From contig SSBO01000002.1 in assembly GCA_005281725.1 (NCBI GenBank), forward strand, positions 510,902 to 574,901: a DNA stretch of 64,000 bases, given 5' to 3'. The translations under genes were made by a program, and so were the position numbers. Source of the DNA: Wuchereria bancrofti (taxonomy: Eukaryota; Nematoda; Chromadorea; Rhabditida; Onchocercidae). Position 1 is the stretch's first letter. Each line of letters opens with the position of its first letter. The notes under the pieces are model-generated. The model had not been told where the DNA came from and did not search any database. It saw only the letters and a list, made by a program, of their open reading frames with translations. Shown here in pieces: positions 1 to 14,000 of this stretch.

Positions 1-2460
1 TGGTATCACTCTTGTAATTAACTTTTATGATATTATGAAATACAATAAAAAAAAAAGATGGATGAAAATTTAATATTCATATCATATATTTTATTGTTTA
101 AATTAATTCTTTTCTTATAACCTTACAATTTACTTTATATTTTAAATTAATAAAATTTTATTTGCTAAAATTTTTTTTTCAATTTTGTTATAATTCATTA
201 GAAATGATATTATCATAGCTTAGATAATATTGCTCGTTACGATCTATTTTTAATTAATTTTATCAAAATTTTGCAAAAAAAAAAGTAACATTAATGAATG
301 GATTAATTTTCCAATTCGATAATAACAAATATTTCATTTTCCACTACATTTGTTTTTTATTCAATGCTTCTTTTTTTTTTTAATAATAATAAAATAATTA
401 AAATGGCTTTAACTGAGACAAAGATGCGAACACACACACATAAATACATATATATTTATGTAAAAAAGGTTTATTTTCACAGAAATTTCTCTAAAAATTT
501 TATAAAATTTTGCAAAAAAAAAAAAAAAAATGGTATTTGCAGCGATTACTTTTGTTTTTTTTTTTTTTTTTTTTTACTTTGTACATGCAATAAGTATAAA
601 GCCAAAGACCGATCAATTAGACAGGCCTATAAAATGAGATTAGGACAAAAAGGCATGCAGAAATTGCAACTATCTCATTTCATATAAATTTAATAATTCT
701 TAGGCAATGCAAACATTTTTATATTATGCAAAATTTGTTATTTGCAATTTTTTTTTTTTATGTTCCTTTTCTCATTTCCTAAATGAATTTTAATTGCAAT
801 TTTTCTATTGATTAAACTTTAAAAAAAAAGAAAAAAGGAAACGAAAGAATCAAATTATCTATTGAAAATGCAAAAAAAAAAAAAAAAAAAAAAAAATTGT
901 CATAAAAAATGAATGTTAAAGTGTTATTGAGAGAAAGACTAATTCAGATAAGAAATGGATAATTTTCACTTTCTGATATAATTATCATTTAACTGTTATA
1001 ATCATATTTGATTAAATTTTTCATTTTAATAATTGCTTTTCCTATCATACAACTAATATTATTTGTTAAAAAATATTACATTAACCATGCATATATTAAC
1101 GTAACAAAAAAATGTAAGCTTTTCAGTGATTTTTGTTAATTGATGTTCGTTTAGCTACAAATTAGTTAGTTTAGATTAATTTTCAACTGTTTAACTTAAC
1201 TATTTTAATATTAGCTGATTTTCTTTCCTGCAAATTAATTTCATTTTTTGAATGTGAATTTCAATAGCTTGAACAGCTGCAGTTTATTCGCTTTATACCA
1301 AAATATTTCAGGCAGTTAGACGACGATTAATATTTATTTTCACACTTTCATCTGATTATATCATTCGTTTTTCGTCTTTCACAAATACAGCTGACTAATA
1401 ATAAAAATGAAAAAAGAAAAAAAAAATGAGAGCTGAAAAGTCTCACTAATTAAAATTGCAAAAAAAAAAAATTTGAAAATTATAAGTCTAATATGAAAAG
1501 TTAAAAAATAAAGGTTTAATTTATATTTGCGTTTGAAATGAGTTACAAAAATTATCATTACCATCATTATTAATTAATATAATTAATGAATGAAATATAA
1601 CAATAGTATAGAAATATATGTGAATAGCAGTTTATTTCTTTTTTTTTTTTTTTTTAAAAACAAAAGCGCTTCCCTCCTCTATGCTTAGAGTGAATAATTA
1701 AAAACTATTAAAGTGAAACAGTTAACAAAAAAAAAAAAAAAAAAAAAAAGTTCATTAGATTTGTGAAATGAAAAAAGAAGAACATAAAATGATAAGAAAG
1801 AAGTTAGTATGATGCTAAAAAGAAATCGGAAAATGAGGAAAGAACAAAGAAAGGTATTGTGGAAGAATTGGAATGGCTGTTCTTTATGAAAAACGAAAGT
1901 CATAAATCAGAGGACAATTTTGATGGAACAGCCGAAAAGATCCGAAAAAATTCCATTTCGATATTTAACAAAACGAAGCGACAACATTTAAGAAATATTG
2001 TTTTATTTTTCATGGGACGAATAAAGGAGAGACAATTTTTTTCTTTCTTTCTTTTTTTTTTTTTTTTAAAGATTGGGAAAAATGAAGTCAAATTTAGGCG
2101 CAAAAAGATGCTTTGAGGATGATTATATAAAGAAATTGGCTTTGAAAATGAAACAAAAGAAAAAAAAAACGTCATCTAGCAATAAGAAGAAAAAAGATAT
2201 ACCGCCAGGATCTTTCTGTAATTTTTATATCTAATCCTTTTTTTTTTCTTTCTCTTCCTAATTCGTTGTCAATATTTTGTTGCAAAATTTTTAGCCTTTT
2301 GTAATTTATGAAATGGAACACATTGTCTATCTTTTCCGTAGGATCTTTAATTTGTCCTTGCTTTTAATTACTGTCATCTTGTCAACTAGATATGCACACA
2401 TAAATAGTTCTGTAGTTGTTTGCATTCATGAAACTTAATTTTAATGTTATTTTACTACCG
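1..2460. other. AT-rich non-coding sequence
   Basis: No gene is supported here. The stretch is dominated by homopolymer A and T runs (for example near 517-531, 557-575, 871-895, 1639-1655 and 1727-1749). The open frames present are full of poly-Phe and poly-Lys from these runs and lack splice-site context, so I treat them as chance. Confidence 0.6.
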
Positions 2461-2462
2461 TA

Positions 2463-3735
2463 TTATTCCATCATTTCATTAGATGTTGAAAAAAATTTCT
2501 TTTTTTTTTCATGAGAATCTGAAATAATGACTGATTTCATCTTTGCTATTTCATTTTTGAAATTTTTATTTATGAAGTTTGCAATCACAAGTTGCCGAAT
2601 TTCATTGAGACTAAATTCCTCAACTGATGAAAAATGAATTTTCAAATTTACAGATATCATTTTGCTGCTGCTACATTTCTTTAACTTTGACTTTAATTAT
2701 TCCCTTCCTAATTTCCATCATTTCAAAATTGATTTCGTTTTTTTCTTTCTTGAAGTACTGAAATAGAAACGGTCCAATATTTCGGAGAACTAAAAATGGA
2801 CAAACTACACGCACCTGTCAGACGTGAAGTTAAGACTACATAGTTGGAAGATTTGAAGATAGCATGCGAAAAGCTTCCTCATAGCAACTCAACTTTAATA
2901 ATAATTTACTTTTATTAGTTCATGTTTAAGTCAAAAAAAAAAAGAAATTTGCACGGTAAGACTCAATTATGACTAAAATTTTACTAAAATACTTCATACT
3001 TTCAATGAACAAAAGCTAATATTGAAATTAAAATTTATATAATCGAACTTATTGCTTAGAAAATTTCCTAACAATTTATCCTAGAAGAAATCACTTTAAT
3101 GCTATGAAAACATTATGTCTACCGTATTTTGCTTATTTCAAATTTCTCAATTGCTCATTTTAGATTTTTCAGTTGATATGAACTTGACATGAATAAACGT
3201 AAACATTTATCTTCAGTTAAAAATTTCCTATCCATAAAATGAGATCTTAAAACTATGTTATGCCTTATAACATTTATTGGATCATACAAATCGATATGAT
3301 ATTTGTTGTTATACAAAGAAATGGGTAGAATTAATTAATATGTTTTACCAATAAAAGAAATGGTAATGTGTAAGTATGAATTATATATTCATGTTGTTGC
3401 GTATATATATGTAACGAATGTTATCGAACAACAATACATTCATCTTCCTATTTTATCCTATTAATGTCATCCACTTTTTTTTTCAAGAACGAAATGAAGA
3501 AAAAAAAGATGCTCTATCGTACTAACAGATATTCATTCATTTATGCTTGGTTAAGTAAAGATTATCAGAAAATAACCCGTTATCTTCATCGATTTAAGAC
3601 AACAAAATAGTATTTCTAATTTAACTTACATATAATATATTGCCTTCTTTTCGTGCCTCAAAACATTCCGACAAATATCGAAAGCTGAAGGATCATCTAC
3701 TCTTCTTGCTGCCAGAATATTCAACTTCTCAATAT
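2463..3735 (-). CDS. Candidate exons of an unrecognised small gene (uncertain)
   Basis: Three blocks read like coding sequence on the minus strand downstream of THOC5, but I could not join them with confidence. The first (about 3641-3735) reads through AARRVDDPSAFDICRNVLRH and ends at a GTAAGTT donor. The second (about 2832-2892) reads CYEEAFRMLSSNLP and can take the phase left by the first if a weak GAG acceptor is used. The third (2463-2660) is an open frame beginning MISVNLKIHF and ending in a stop. No clear start codon or signal peptide in the same frame was found upstream. These could be exons of a nematode-specific small protein, a pseudogene, or chance. No family was recognised. Confidence 0.2.
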
Positions 3736-3877
3736 TCAGTACTAGTTTGATGTTTATTCCTACTTATTGATTATAGAAGGCTATCGATTCTTGAACAACT
3801 ATTAAACTAAATAACACTAAAACTAATGCTTTCCATATTTAGCTGTCAGAATACCATCCTGAAGAACAAGGTGAAAA

Positions 3878-3883
3878 TTTATT
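3878..3883 (-). terminator. Putative poly(A) signal of THOC5
   Basis: A canonical AATAAA on the minus strand lies about 40 nt past the inferred THOC5 stop codon, the spacing expected for a compact nematode 3' UTR. It is a six-base motif in AT-rich DNA, so chance is possible. Confidence 0.4.
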
Positions 3884-3925
3884 CATCATCAATAAGAGAG
3901 TAAATAAAAACATACAAATAATGTA

Positions 3926-6900
3926 TTACGAAAGGAATGTAAATGCATTCATGTTTTTCTGGTAGTAAAGTGGAAGCTGATGATCACGACCCCTGAAATA
4001 CAAGTAAATCTTAGTTTATGGATAAGCTGAGCTATATATTAAAATATAGTTTTTCTATAAGCACAGTAGCTTCATCTATATTTATTGTATCATCATATAT
4101 ATCAATGTTATGAAATATTTATGTCTATAGAGACAACTTAAGCGCAAAATATCGAAAAAAAAAAAGAGAGAAACAAACCTATATGGACGAGAAAAAAGAT
4201 GCTCACGAGTGAACTGCCCAGAATTACTGGCAGCACTGCTTGATTCAAGAAAGATATCGAAACGTGAAACTAAGAATGCCATTTGTGCTCCTAGGATATT
4301 ATTTGGATCGTCCACTGTCACATAGGCCGCAAAATCTGCATTCAAAACTCGCTCCACGTGCTAAATTCAAAATTTCTTACTAATTTTCACCTGTCTTTTT
4401 TTCTTTTTTTTAAAATCAGAATTCGATAAGGAATCATTCATCGAAATGAACAAAAACAAATCTGTTTCCCACAGATGTTTATAAGAAATTATTCATTTAA
4501 AAATTGAAGAAAACTCGAAAAGTATTTGGAACAGACAAAATAATTTGTTTCCCAGAAAGTTCAACTACTGCATGGAAATAAATGAATTTCCTGGATAGAA
4601 TGTATCAAAAGACGCATTCAGCAATGAAACATAATGAATTATTGAAAAAAAAAAAGAATTAACAAGAAATACTTACAATAAGAGTGTTATTAAATGATGA
4701 ACAAGTTTCCATGTTATCCAAAGAAAAAGTCAGGATATAAATTGGCTTCACTTTCGGATACTTAATGTCAACCTGAAGTTTGCCTTATCAATCATTAATG
4801 TCCATCAAAAAAAATGGAGAAAATATAGCATGTGTTTGGATTAAATTTGCATAACGATTTAGGTATATATATGACGAAAGGTGTGTAATAAAGAAAAAAG
4901 ATGAAATCTCGATTGAACAACTTTTAAACCAAGAATTTAATGTATTCAAAGAAGCTGTTCACATAGATTAATATATTATTTTAACTCTACCAAACATTTA
5001 AGGAGTGTTAAATAACCCATACAAATATTAAAGCATGAAGTTTGGCTCCTGGATCTCTTTCAACTGTTGCAGAAAAGTAAAACTGTTTGCTAATATTTGT
5101 TTGTCGTTCAGACTCTATCAACTTTCGGTACTCTTCTGTTACTGCTTCATTTTCCTAAAATCATAAGTTATGAGAAAAATATTAAAAGAGTGCTTTTTTC
5201 CTGTTTTTAATTTTCGGGTATTCTTTTATTACTGAAATTAATAGGATAAACAAGATATCCAAAGTAGTATTTACATGAAATACTAAAACTTCATATACCA
5301 AACCAATAATGGGCAACATTAAGGATTACAAGTGATCTTATTTAAAAATAAAGCGGAAAAATACACCAATATAGTTGCTTAATCAATAACGCAAAATAAA
5401 CCATTCGATCTTATTTTAGAAATATAAAATCATATGAGACAGAATTTTACAGAAAAAAATCCATTCTATTAAGTTTAAAAAATTATATGAAATTAACTAA
5501 CGAAGAATTGCTCAGCTGTAATCATCCGAAAACTGGTCAGTTTTGAGCAGACATTATCCGGGAAATCATTTCGGTCTTTTAAATCATCAAATACTTTCAA
5601 AGAATCTGTAATAATTACTTATAGTTTTTCATATAGGGCCACTTAATCTATAAATTAGAAAGAAATGATAGCAGGTTTAGAATTTGAATTCAAGTATGAA
5701 AAAATAAAAAATATTAGTATCTTCCAGCATGATTTATCTGAAAGAACTACCACAATTGCAAGAGTAGTTAGTGATGATAACAGAAACCAATTCACCTCCA
5801 AATTTCACTCTCTGATATGGTAAGTTGTATTCATAACCTTCCTAAAGTGCGGATGAGGATTTTGGAAAAAACATAGTTCAAATTTTCACGATAATAGAGC
5901 CAAATAAAAAAAACCTTATTTTTACTATTTCCAGGAAAAAAAAAACATACGCAGTGAATGAGTGATTCGAGCCAGAACACATCTTGAACGTACACGTGAC
6001 CTAATCTTTCCAACAACAGAATGTATAATTTCACATAACTGAGAATTTTTTGATGGGATTTCATCGTTCACACCTGCCATTTTCTGAGCAAATGCGTAAA
6101 ATCGGCCAATTTTAGGCTCCAGATCAGCTACAGAAATCCTTTAAAAAATTGTAAACTATAAAATAGTGGGACAAAACGAAAATTCTGAATAAACACTAAA
6201 TAATTTTCCCACTGATTAAATGAATTAATTAAAACGTTATAGCCTGATATAATTTTTACATTCCAATCAAACAGATTATTTACATAAAAACACCCTAATG
6301 TTCACTTAAGAGCATACTGTAACTGATCCAGTTTGGCTTGTCCTGCACTATTGACACATTTACTTCCATCATCGCCATCAAATAATTCAGACAGAAGAGA
6401 TACATCAAATAATGCATTTCTGTAAAAGGTCAACAAAAAAACATCAATCTTACAATTAAACACTTTCGAAATATTTTCCTTTTTAGTGAATTTGAAATTT
6501 GAAAAATCTCAAAATTATGGGACCAAGTAAAAATTTCCGAAATGAAGAAAAAATACCCATAAACTGATGTGGGTACTCGATTCAACTTTGCTATTACTCC
6601 AATTGAACGTAAACCCGGAATAAACTGTAGCACAAGGGTTACACAAATATCATCTAGAAAGAAAAACCAGTTTAAACTTTCGATCTACTGCAGAAATAGC
6701 TATGTTCTTTATTATTTAACGAGTTTAAGGTAATTCAAGTGTGTAAATATTAAACTTTTGGTCTGAAAATTCGAAATTTCTAAACTATCAAATTCGACGA
6801 ACAAGAATGCGTGCATAAAGCAATTTTCTGAACTGTAAAGTGAAATAATACCACAAGCTTCTTTAACTAACCTTGACAAGCAATTTCCATTTCAATATGA

Positions 6901-9453
6901 ATGGGATGAGCAGCAACAATAGCATCCCTTCGTTCAGCAATTAATTCTTTCATGGATATACGCCTTCTTTTATCGTGACGTGCCAATGGTGATTGTTTTC
7001 CGTTCATCTGCAACCATCAATAAATGAGAGACAATGCTTTTTTAAATACAACTCTAAGGACTGCTCCGAAAATCCAATGCAATGCTTTTCTGATGGTAAT
7101 CGACCATTAACTTTTCGAAGGATTTTATGGCATAGCCATCTAACTACTTACTTTAAATAAAAGCCAAAAAAAAACTTCCTTGAACGAAATCAACGAAATC
7201 CTTGACAACAATTTACAGAAAGAAATTGCGACAAAAATGTAACATTTTTCCATCAATTAGCTACTTTATATATCTTTTTTTGAATGGATTAATTATACTG
7301 AAAGGAATAAAAGCGTCTTTCGTTCCAGAAAACAGTAATGTTTAAATTATACAAAATATAAAGAGCTTCGTATATCATCTAAAGAAGAGTTAAGGTAACT
7401 CACATCATCCTGGTTATCTTCGTCATCAATATCTTCAGGGATTTCAAAGACACGCTGTCGACTTTCTAGAAACTTCATAGCACTTTCGTAATCACCTTTG
7501 CATTTTAGTATTATTCCAGATTCTAGAAAAATATACATATGTAAACATTGCTCATGACTAGCAAACTTCCTTCTGCCATCATAATTTTTACAAGCGAAAG
7601 AGAATTACAGATTTGTAATTTTATAAATAATTATATTTTACACCATAAAAAATAATTATATTTTCTAGAGGTTCATTATACGAGCTGTAAAACGAAATTT
7701 TTATGGAACGGCAAGCCAAGTTAACCTTTAACAATATCACAGTAAGCCTCAATCTGTATAACAATTACAGAAAGCTCCTGAGGTAGCAAGGATAATACGC
7801 GCTCCTTCTCAACATCAATAGGATTGCATGTTAATCCCATCAATTCTTGCACCGGCCTTGCCGCCTAAATCACATGAAAATAAAGTATATTTTAGAGTCA
7901 AAAAGATACCGTTTTTTTAAAGCTTAAGGAAATTTGTAAAAACCCTTTCAGAATAATATGAAAAAATACAATAGAAGTCAACTGTTAAAATACAAAATGT
8001 AAGAAAAAACCTCAATCACGGCTTCAATACGTGGTTTCAACGATTTCAGTCGATGTTCCTTTGTTGTAATATCAGTAATAAGTACGTTTTTTCGTCCTTC
8101 TCGTTCTTGTAGAGTTCCAACCAAACTACAAAAGTAATAAAAAAAAATGCAAGATAAATACAACCGATATTTATTTAATTTTATACAGAAAGCTTTCGTG
8201 AATGACCATTTCCTTTACTGTTTTCAACACCTAACGAATTAGCTAATCCTCTCCGAATTCTCTAACAAACCGGAAAAGCAAAATTTCTGAATGCCTTTTG
8301 TAAATAAATCAGAACAATTGATTGTCATGCGCAATGTGCAGAATAAACAATTTCAATTTCCTACTCTATTGCTCTTTCTCATTTATCTCTCATTTCAGAA
8401 AAATAATATATAATTACTTCTTACGCTCCTGCATCTCCCAGTTCAATCGAGCCAAATGTTGTCGATGCGGATCTTTACGAGTGATTTCTTCCTGCGAGAT
8501 ACTTGGCGGTGCATTTGCATAGAATTCTTCTAGTGGTACCATTTCAATATCCTCATCAGCTGATCTAAATTTTTAGAGGAAAAATAAGAGCTTATACACT
8601 GTTGACTCTAATTTTTAAGTTTAAAAAACTACATAACTCTTGAATATATTTCTGTTCTTCTTTAAAATTCAGCAGCACCAGATATTTTTTTTACGACAGA
8701 GATACTTACCTGAAGTCATAACATCGATCAATCTCCTTCTGTAAATGCTCAATTTCACTCCTAACATTTTGCAGTTGTAGAAATCGTTCTTCAACGACGG
8801 CACGCTCTTGATTTACTCGATCACGAATTTGTCGATTTCGATACTGAGCCAAACGATTCAACCGTCGCAATGATATGAAGAGTGAAAGTAATGACTCTTC
8901 GAAATTTGATGCTTCTGCTGGCTCAAATAGTTGCAATATATTTTGCGAAAATTTTTCGAATCCGCTAAATAAAATAAAAGATAAAATTAAAAATAGAAAT
9001 TAAGAGTGTAAATTACCTTAACCAAATCATTACATGAGTCGAGAAGTTTCTGTTTGAATGCTTGTGAATGTTGTAGAAAAGATTCTTCAATTGATGCTGC
9101 GGTCATCGATAATGCTTCACGATCTTCTCGTTCATAAAATTCCTTAAAGAAATAATAATCTAACCAAAATTATTTCAACTTTTAGTATGCCGTCATCAAT
9201 ATTACTCAGAAGTGTTCTGAGTATCAATATCCATGAAAATCTTAAACTTCATTTTCATCATCATTTTTATGACATCTATTAACGAATGAAGAAACCTTAT
9301 TTAAAAGTAAAACAATTACACACTCAAAAATTAAATTATTCAACAAGACTGAATTACCGAAACAGTTTTTATCGTGTGTTCCTCGGTTTGCTTCTTTTTC
9401 TCTGGAGACTGTAAGCCACCAGCAGTAGTAGGTCGAGCACGTTTTGCTGACAT
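3926..9453 (-). CDS. THOC5: THO complex subunit 5 (THOC5)
   Basis: THOC5 is a subunit of the nuclear THO/TREX complex, which couples transcription to mRNA export. I read 17 exons: 9358-9453, 9017-9142, 8710-8964, 8418-8564, 8011-8125, 7726-7864, 7404-7522, 6872-7007, 6557-6653, 6318-6419, 5951-6138, 5796-5837, 5503-5605, 5023-5154, 4677-4772, 4179-4360 and 3926-3992. They give about 713 residues (human about 683). The start is the first ATG, giving MSAKRARP. Family marks are the coiled-coil block LRRLNRLAQYR...LQLQNVRSEIEHLQKEID, then EEFYANAPPSIS, a WEMQERK...TLQEREGRK segment and a C-terminal RPYRGRDH tail (compare PFKYNHPQG in human). Exon phases agree except between exons 2 and 3: exon 2 ends in phase 0 but exon 3 reads through only one base out of phase, beside an A5T4 run. 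This is a sequence error or a true frameshift. Product identity is firm by resemblance; single exon edges are less sure. Confidence 0.9.
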
Positions 9454-11023
9454 TCTAGAAATCTAGTACGTTCGATTTTTTCATCAATGATAAAATTCAA
9501 AACGCAACATCAAACGAATAACTTTAAATTGTCATTGAACAACTGCCACTCATTCTTTACCTCTACTATTAATGCAAAGACAATAACTGTGATACTACTG
9601 AATCACAACAAAATCCGGATTTTCTTTATTTAGAAATCTTCAATGTAAACGATTCAAAACATTTTAATCCTTTTTTCTCCATTCTGGATTCACTGAATTC
9701 AATAGAAATCATAGCTTAGAATGTTTTAGTTCCCTGAGTTATGAATGCTGCTAAATGAAAGCTAATTAAATTTAGATATTGCCACTCAATTTAATACAAA
9801 TATTGCATATGAAGCAATGATCAAACAGAATATTTAATAACGCTGAACAGTTCCCTTTACTAAATTTAAAACATTCTTAAAATGCAAAGAAAGCGGCAGA
9901 TCAAAGTAAAATAAATAAATGCAAAAATAAACCATCACCAGACGGAAGCATGATGAGTAAAATAAAGTAAATCATGACTGAAGAGAAAAATGAGCAATTT
10001 CAAAAACTAGTTTATTACTTTTTTCTTTTTTAAATAATAATTCTCCTCATTCTTCCCCCTCTTCATGAGAATATACAGGATGTAAATGGATAAATAAAAT
10101 AAACTTGTATGATTGATTTATCATTTAAAACAAAAATTATGCAAACTTGAAGATTAAAATTCCAATAAGTAAACATTGTTCAAGTCAAAAAAATATTAAG
10201 TAGCAAGAGCTTCATAAATTATTCTTGATTTGGAAAAATTAACGCAAAACCAAAGTTATGATTTAATCATTACGACACCGGTCATCTATTTGAGCTCCCA
10301 ATCTTGCAATGCACCAAAGAAAGAAAAAACAGACAAGGCACTCATATAAATGTATAGATTAAAGTGAGGAAAATAGAAAAATAAAACAAATTAAGGCATG
10401 AGCATCCGAAAGAAATATAAAATACCAAAAGAAAGATATGGAAAAAATTCTTCCTTTGCTAATTAATGGAATGACAACATAAACATAAACCATGTAAAGA
10501 GTTAAAGCTGTAAAACATTTGCATTTCTTTTTTCTGATTCCAAATGTGAAAATCCCATAAAGTTAAAGTGTAGTAAGTTACCGTTCCTATCAATTAGCTT
10601 GTTTTGAAATGCAAAAAAAAAAAAAAAATGGAGAAAAAATCAGATGGATGAGAAAGCTGAATCAGATTACATGAATAAGACTGCTGAAAACTCAAGTAGG
10701 AATTCAGCTATGTAAAGAGGATAATTGAAAGTCCTAAACAGCATCATGTTATAAAAATTAGATTACTTGATGTTATGATGATTGATATAACATCAGATCA
10801 TAGAAAACCTAATGAAATTTAATTTAGACAAGGTAAGGCATCTGTAACTATCAGAACTGATAACCTCCCCGCATGAAAGGAATATAACTGAATTCAAAAA
10901 AGAAAAAAAAGTGTTGATTGCAATAAGTGCAACAGTGATACTCCGCAACAGATAAATAATAGATAAATAATGGGATTATGTAGTGTTTGTTGTTTATTCA
11001 TCATTAAATTAACAGTGTTGAAA
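9454..11023. other. Intergenic region between THOC5 and NF2
   Basis: It holds the upstream region of THOC5 and the downstream region of merlin. I see no exon, RNA gene or repeat array. A short poly(A) run lies near 10613-10628. Confidence 0.6.
10993..10998 (-). terminator. Putative poly(A) signal of NF2
   Basis: An AATAAA on the minus strand lies about 26 nt past the merlin stop codon. The position is plausible for a very short 3' UTR, but the motif is weak evidence in AT-rich DNA. Confidence 0.35.
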
Positions 11024-14000
11024 TTAGAGACCATCAAACACTTGCACTCGAGTCTTCGTTGCTCCAGCACCACTCTGCAAAACTCAAAGCTACTAAATAT
11101 TATAGTTGAAAATCTGGTTAATAAAAGCTCTAAATGCTAAATTCACTGGTAAAAGCACACTGTTTCACAAAAACCAAAACGTGAATAAAATAAAATACGC
11201 GTGATGTGATGATAACATGCAAATCTATTCAATAAATTATTGTTTGCAATTGTCCATTGCTACAAAACCTACTCACAAATTATCAAAATACGAGATTATC
11301 AGTTTATACTTTCCACTACTCTACTATGGCATCGTCTCATTTTCAATTCGTGATAATGAATAAGACATTTCACAGAGATGTCACCTCAAAATGAAACTGG
11401 ACTGGTATTTACTAAATAAAAAAATAAGCTTCAACTAAGTTATAAGATAAACACTCCTTTTAGTAGTTTTTGATTTCAAACACAGCAAAAAACACGTTTG
11501 AATTATGTTAAAATCACCTTATAAACATGATATGTATATGATTCAGCAGCTGACTGCAACATAAAGCTTATTAAGAATTGTAATTTCCACTAAATATTAT
11601 GGTACCAATAAAGCAATAATTCAAACTAGCAGATGAGGCAAGAAAACAAAGTTGTATCTACTAGTTAATTGAGAGAAAATACGTCGTATTCAACAATACG
11701 TTATCTAACACAACAGACATCTCTTTCTTCTGCACTCCAATAATCCAATATTTTTAATTAATAAAGTTTTCCAAGAATGAATTTCATATTTCGTTTTTCT
11801 CAATGTGAAAAAAGTAACCTTTCTAAGTGTGGAATACTTATCAATACCCATTTGCAGATTGGCTGCATGGATCCGATCATGTTCCGATTGACGATCCACA
11901 ACTTTCAAACTTTCAATTTCGTTTCGAAATTCGGTCATCCTTTCTTGAAGGCTCTTTTTTTTCTCATTATAATCAGCTCTGAAAATAAACAGACTTAGAA
12001 CCTATCTGTATCAGGAAATAATTCCTAGAATTTCCTTAAAAAAGTATTTCGAAGCACCTGGATTTTTCAATTTCTGTCCGTAAAGACAAAAGATCGTTTG
12101 GTGTCATCTGATTACTGGATGGATCAGGTGGTGGACAATTCAGCAGTGCTTGTTTCTTTATAAATAATGATGGCTGTGTTTTAATTATTGGTGTAACAGT
12201 AGCTGTAAAATTTGGATCATCATCTAGATACTGCATATAACCGCCATCTCCACTGCTTGATGATGACACTAAACGATGATGATTGATGTAACGTTGGGGA
12301 ACAGGTACGTATGTTGATAACCAATCCTGAAAATGTGTAATGCTACATGATAATTAGTTTTGAATACTAAATTTTGCAGCAAGAAGATATAAATTCAACA
12401 AAAAAAAAAGAAAAAAATATTATTGAACAACATGAAAGCGTTCAGCAATAAATGAGATATGGAAAGTCCAATTAATCGAAAATGTTAGCTGATGAGAACA
12501 ACCCAAATCAAACATGACCTAGTTGATAAAGAATAGATTACACAAACTGATTAATATTCATTAATTAATTATTGATTAATATTCATGAAACACGTTTGAG
12601 ATCTGTTCTTCCAAAACCATGTAATCCTTGTGACTGATCTTTAAAATCATCTATTAATATTCAGACCTGTGGCCAACTCGGTTCCGAGTCATATAAATGT
12701 GCACGGCATAAATACGGATCGTAACCATGACGTTCTGTTTCATGCATTAAACGATAAGCCCAAAGTTCAGCATCACGTGCTTTCCGCTCCAGAGACATTT
12801 TTGTTTCTTCCGCCAAAAAAAAAAATTTAGTATGAAAGAGCACTAGTAGAGTAACTTGTACATGAACTTAACATACTAAATTCGTAGTACAAATTAGCTC
12901 TTTAATCCTGTTATGTTTTCACGTTATTTCACTTAATGAATCAAAATGCATCTACCACTGCAAATTCATTAACAACTGAAGATCAAAATGTGTCAGTGTA
13001 TGAAGTTGTTAAGAATATATAGTTTTTTTTGAACTTTTGTCTCATTTGATCAATTTATCTGAGTCTACGCTTTCTGGAGAAAATTTTACATATTTAACAT
13101 ACGTGCAAGTGCCAGATTCGATACGCCTGTAATTTGAAGTTTTTTTTTAATAGATACTGCCTACATCTTCACCGTAATAATATTTCACTTCACCCACAAA
13201 AAAAAAAACATAATTTTGAACTTCAAAAAAAAAAAAAGATGTAAATTTGAGCTTCTACCTTGATTTGTGAAAGTTTCATGCGCTGACATTCTGCTTCAGC
13301 TTCGCTGGCTCTTTTTGACAGTACAAGAGCCTCTTCTTCAGATACTCGCGCTTTTTCTGCCATTAGATGGGCATTTTCTTCGGTTTTTTTCATAGCCTCC
13401 TAAATAAATAGTATTTTTTTTCACTTTTTTTCTTGGCAGAATATTGCGTTCACCTAAGAGAAACAAACTTAACATTACTATTCATCTTTTTTCAAAGAAC
13501 AACTTGGAAAGCAGACCAAAACAGCTTTATATTTTAATCCAATCATTCCCGGTGAGAGAATATTAAAAAGTTGAAAAAGGAAATACTTTCCATCCACAAT
13601 ATGTGAAAGAGAAATTGTTAAAAAAAGAAGTCATTAACATCAAACAAAAATTTATATCCTCGCACCTTCATGTTGCGCAGTTGTTCGTTGATTGCAGCTA
13701 TTTCATTTTTATGTCGATCTCGTTCTGCTTCTGCCTGTATACGCTGCTCTCGCTCACGAGATAAACGGTTTTGTTCTTGCTGGAAAACAAATCCATGTAC
13801 TAATATGAGAACGCATAGAGAGAACAAAAATCATTCAAGAGTACTACACAAAGCCTAAAAATTCCTATCAAAATCCATAGCATAATGGAAGAACCTTTTT
13901 TCAGTAACACTTGAAATCTCTTAATAAAAAACAAACAATTCGTCTAATTCTCTGCTCTTTGGCTTGAGCTTTCATTTGTTGCACTTCGAGCAAATCTGGC

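Noticed and set aside
364..687. 107-codon plus-strand open frame
   Set aside because: Made largely of poly-Phe and poly-Lys from T and A runs; no splice or family support.
1859..2175. Overlapping open frames on both strands
   Set aside because: Composition follows homopolymers; the two frames are mirror images and neither resembles a protein.
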